From Thiofaba sp039822285 (lineage in GTDB: Bacteria; Pseudomonadota; Gammaproteobacteria; Halothiobacillales; Halothiobacillaceae), in contig NZ_JBAJEY010000002.1 in NCBI RefSeq assembly GCF_039822285.1, positions 124,001 to 188,000 on the forward strand: a stretch of 64,000 bases of DNA. Direction: 5' to 3'. Each line of letters opens with the position of its first letter. The stretch's first letter is position 1. Both the position numbers and the translations under genes were made by a program. Shown one piece after another: positions 61,971 through 64,000 of the stretch. The notes beneath the pieces were generated by a model. That model was not told the origin of the DNA. It was given only the letters and a program-made list of their open reading frames with translations, and ran no database searches.

Positions 61971-63392
61971 ATGAAACCCGTCATTGCCCTGGTGGGCCGA
62001 CCGAACGTCGGCAAGTCCACCCTCTTCAACCAGCTGACCCGCTCGCGCGACGCCCTCGTCGCCGACCTGCCGGGCCTCACCCGCGACCGCAAGTATGGCA
62101 GCGCGCGCCTTGCTGAGCGCGAGGTCATCGTCATCGACACCGGCGGCCTGTCCGGCGAGGAGGCCGTGCTCGATGCGCGCATGGCCGAGCAGACCTGGCG
62201 TGCGGTGGACGAGGCCGATGTGGTGCTGTTCCTGGTCGACGCGCGCGCGGGGCTCACCGCCGCTGACGAGCAGGTGGCGGAGCAGCTTAGGCGCAAGAAC
62301 AAGCCCATCCTGCTGGTCACCAACAAGATGGACGGCGCCAACGAGGCGACGGTGCTCGGCGAGTTCAGCCAGCTTGGCCTGGGGGAGCCGGTCTACCTGG
62401 TCGCTGCCCATGGCCGCGGCCTGCAGGGGTTGACCGAGCGCGTCCTGGCCCAGCTGCCCCCGGCCCCCGAGGCGCTGGACGACGACGCCATCGACGCCGC
62501 CGGCATGAAGGTCGCCATCATCGGCCGCCCGAACGTGGGCAAGTCCACCCTGGTCAACCGCCTGCTCGGCGAGGAGCGCATGGTGACCATGGACATGCCG
62601 GGCACCACGCGCGACTCGGTCTTCATCCCCTTCGAGCACCACGGCAAGCCGGTCACCCTGATCGACACCGCCGGCGTGCGCCGGCGCGGCCGGGTGAACG
62701 ACATGATCGAGAAGTTCAGCGTGGTGAAGACCCTGCAGGCCATCGACGCCGCGCAGGTGGTGGTGCTGGTGCTGGACGCACGTGAGGGCATCGTCGACCA
62801 GGACCTGCATCTGCTCGGCTTCGTCATCGAACGCGGCCGTGCCCTGATCGTCGCGGTCAACAAGTGGGATGGCCTCACCCCGGATCACCGCGAGCGGGTC
62901 AAGGCCGAGCTCGACCGCCGCCTGGCCTTCGTCGACTACGCCGAGACCCTGTTCATCTCCGCCCTGCACGGCTCCAACGTCGGCCTGTTGATGGACAAGG
63001 TCGAAAAGGCGCACGCCTCGGCCGGCATCAAGCTCTCCACCCCCAGGCTCACCGAGGCGCTGGAGGTGGCGCAGTTCAAGCACCAACCGCCGCTGGTCAA
63101 CGGCCGCCGGATCAAGCTGCGCTATGCCCACCAGGGCGGCCGCTTCCCGCCCACCATCGTCATCCACGGCAAGCAGACCGACCGCCTGCCGGGGGCCTAC
63201 AAGCGCTATCTGGAAAAGTTCTTCCGCGACCAGTTCAAGCTGTACGCCACCCCGGTGCGGCTGGAGTTCAAGACGGACGAGAACCCCTACCAGCCTGAGC
63301 AGCGGCGCAACACCAAGTCGCTGATGGAGCACCTGAAGGAGAAGCGGGAGCGCCGGCTGGCGAAGAACAAGGGGCGGCGCGAGGGGAAATAG
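61971..63392 (+). CDS. der: ribosome-assembly GTPase Der (EngA)
   Basis: Essential GTPase of 473 residues for 50S subunit maturation. Two tandem G domains each carry GRPNVGKST (8-16 and near 185-193), with DxxG and N/TKxD motifs (NKMD, NKWD) in both, followed by a KH-like C-terminal domain (about 365-450) and a basic tail (KEKRERRLAKNKGRREGK). All features are those of Der. It closes the ndk-to-der block, and a repeat element follows. Confidence 0.97.
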   Translation: MKPVIALVGRPNVGKSTLFNQLTRSRDALVADLPGLTRDRKYGSARLAEREVIVIDTGGLSGEEAVLDARMAEQTWRAVDEADVVLFLVDARAGLTAADEQVAEQLRRKNKPILLVTNKMDGANEATVLGEFSQLGLGEPVYLVAAHGRGLQGLTERVLAQLPPAPEALDDDAIDAAGMKVAIIGRPNVGKSTLVNRLLGEERMVTMDMPGTTRDSVFIPFEHHGKPVTLIDTAGVRRRGRVNDMIEKFSVVKTLQAIDAAQVVVLVLDAREGIVDQDLHLLGFVIERGRALIVAVNKWDGLTPDHRERVKAELDRRLAFVDYAETLFISALHGSNVGLLMDKVEKAHASAGIKLSTPRLTEALEVAQFKHQPPLVNGRRIKLRYAHQGGRFPPTIVIHGKQTDRLPGAYKRYLEKFFRDQFKLYATPVRLEFKTDENPYQPEQRRNTKSLMEHLKEKRERRLAKNKGRREGK

Positions 63393-63426
63393 GAGCGGGC
63401 TTCTCGTGGCCCTCTGAGGGAGCCAT

Positions 63427-63486
63427 GATCGGCCCGGGGCGGGCCTCCTACACCGCCGAGCTGTAGGAGCGGCGCCCCGCCGCGAT
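63427..63486. repeat. GTAGGAG family repeat, two half copies
   Basis: A left half ending GGGCCTCCTAC (to 63451) and a right half starting TGTAGGAGCGGCGCCCCGC and ending CGCGAT (63462-63486) stand back to back. It lies between der and the convergent PhnD-like gene. Confidence 0.8.
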
Positions 63487-63517
63487 GAGTGCGTGGAGGG
63501 TTCGCCGCCCTTGAGGG

Positions 63518-64000
63518 TTATTCGGCCTTGAGGGTATCCATCAGGTCGATCATGAACTCCGTCTCCTCATGGTCGACCGCCTCCCAGCCCTGGAAGCCGA
63601 GGGCCTCGAGCACACCGGAGCCTTTCTCGAGCCCGCCCATGCGCACGAGCAGGTCCTGGATCTCCTCCGCGCTGTCCATCAAACGCGGGCCGACCAGGAA
63701 GGCATGCTGGATGTCGGAGATCTGGCTGACCACCAGCGGGCGCAGCTGCTTGCGCACCACCTTGGAGAGGCCATCCCAGGCGTCCTTGAGGAAGAAGCCC
63801 ACATCCGCCTCACCCTTGAGCAGGGCCTTGGCCACCAGCACGTAACCATCGGCGGTCACCGCCTGGACATTGGTCTTGTTGAGGTCGGCCGGCTCCAGCA
63901 TGATCATGCCGACCAGGTGGATGTCCGGGTCGTCGGTGCTCACCACCCGCACCCCGGGCGTAAGGTCCTCGACGTGCTGTACCGGGCTGTCGGCCGGCAC
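63518..64000 (-). CDS. PhnD-like phosphate/phosphonate-binding protein, 3' part
   Basis: C-terminal 160 or so residues of a periplasmic solute-binding protein of the phosphonate ABC family (PhnD/PtxB-like). Visible signals are the ADVGFFLKDAW segment, corresponding to the conserved AGVG/D-AY loop of these proteins, and the closing helices. The frame runs off the right edge, so the N-terminus, signal peptide and neighbours are not seen; the GTG at the very edge is not a true start. The ligand may not be phosphonate, since many members bind other oxyanions or act as sensors. Confidence 0.7.
   Translation of the reverse strand: MPADSPVQHVEDLTPGVRVVSTDDPDIHLVGMIMLEPADLNKTNVQAVTADGYVLVAKALLKGEADVGFFLKDAWDGLSKVVRKQLRPLVVSQISDIQHAFLVGPRLMDSAEEIQDLLVRMGGLEKGSGVLEALGFQGWEAVDHEETEFMIDLMDTLKAE

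Noticed and set aside
61512..63332. Minus-strand frame of 606 codons across der
   Set aside because: Antisense to an essential, fully conserved GTPase gene.

Overview
This is a gene-dense, high-GC chromosomal window from a bacterium that looks like a gammaproteobacterium. The evidence is the run of characteristic neighbourhoods: iscR-iscA-hscBA-fdx-iscX, then ndk-rlmN-pilW-rodZ-ispG-hisS-yfgM-bamB-der, pilT/yggS-proC-yggT, queA-tgt-yajC-secDF, nudE-cysQ, and a YcgL protein. A PPi-type phosphofructokinase, fructose-1,6-bisphosphatase and transaldolase cluster, plus an exported rhodanese, would suit an autotrophic sulfur oxidiser. That lifestyle is inference; no sulfur-oxidation or carboxylation gene lies in the window.

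Layout. 1-7 kb: a sigma54 two-component system (minus strand) diverging from a CHASE-GAF-GGDEF-EAL protein and an unknown exported protein translationally coupled to it. 7-13 kb: a thioredoxin-like protein, nudE-cysQ, and two diguanylate cyclases either side of ycgL. 13-20 kb: sugar-phosphate genes fbp, pfp and tal, then a second GGDEF-EAL protein. 20-23 kb: pilT and two PilU-like ATPases in tandem. 23-28 kb: yggS-proC-yggT-yggU and metX-metW. 28-34 kb: rhodanese, a TauE/SafE-like membrane protein, a minimal gspC-gspD-gspE set and thiS. 34-41 kb: methyltransferase, pirin, an array of hairpins, a MASE1-PAS-GGDEF cyclase, an ABC-2 exporter, a TPR protein and tRNA-Leu(CAA). 41-49 kb: queA-tgt-yajC-secD-secF, suhB, trmJ, cysE. 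49-53 kb: an isc operon lacking iscS and iscU. 53-64 kb: ndk to der housekeeping block, ending in a truncated PhnD-like protein.

Themes. Five c-di-GMP enzymes lie within 35 kb. All five keep an intact GGDEF/GGEEF motif and the RxxD inhibitory site, and two also carry EAL domains. With three retraction-type pilus ATPases and PilW they point to control of surface behaviour. Two families of intergenic repeats punctuate the window: a GTAGGAG...CTCCTAC palindrome (seven loci, including two GTGGGAG variants) and a C-rich/G-rich CCCTCCCCC element, one copy of which has become the C-terminus of a GGDEF-EAL gene.

Most worth a second look: the hairpin array at 35804-35961, the missing iscSU, the degenerate zinc motif of GspE, the mixed ATP/PPi signature of the phosphofructokinase, the third PilT-family ATPase, and a candidate operator before the rhodanese gene. 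I found no CRISPR array, phage, insertion sequence or rRNA operon, and no clearly new multi-gene system.
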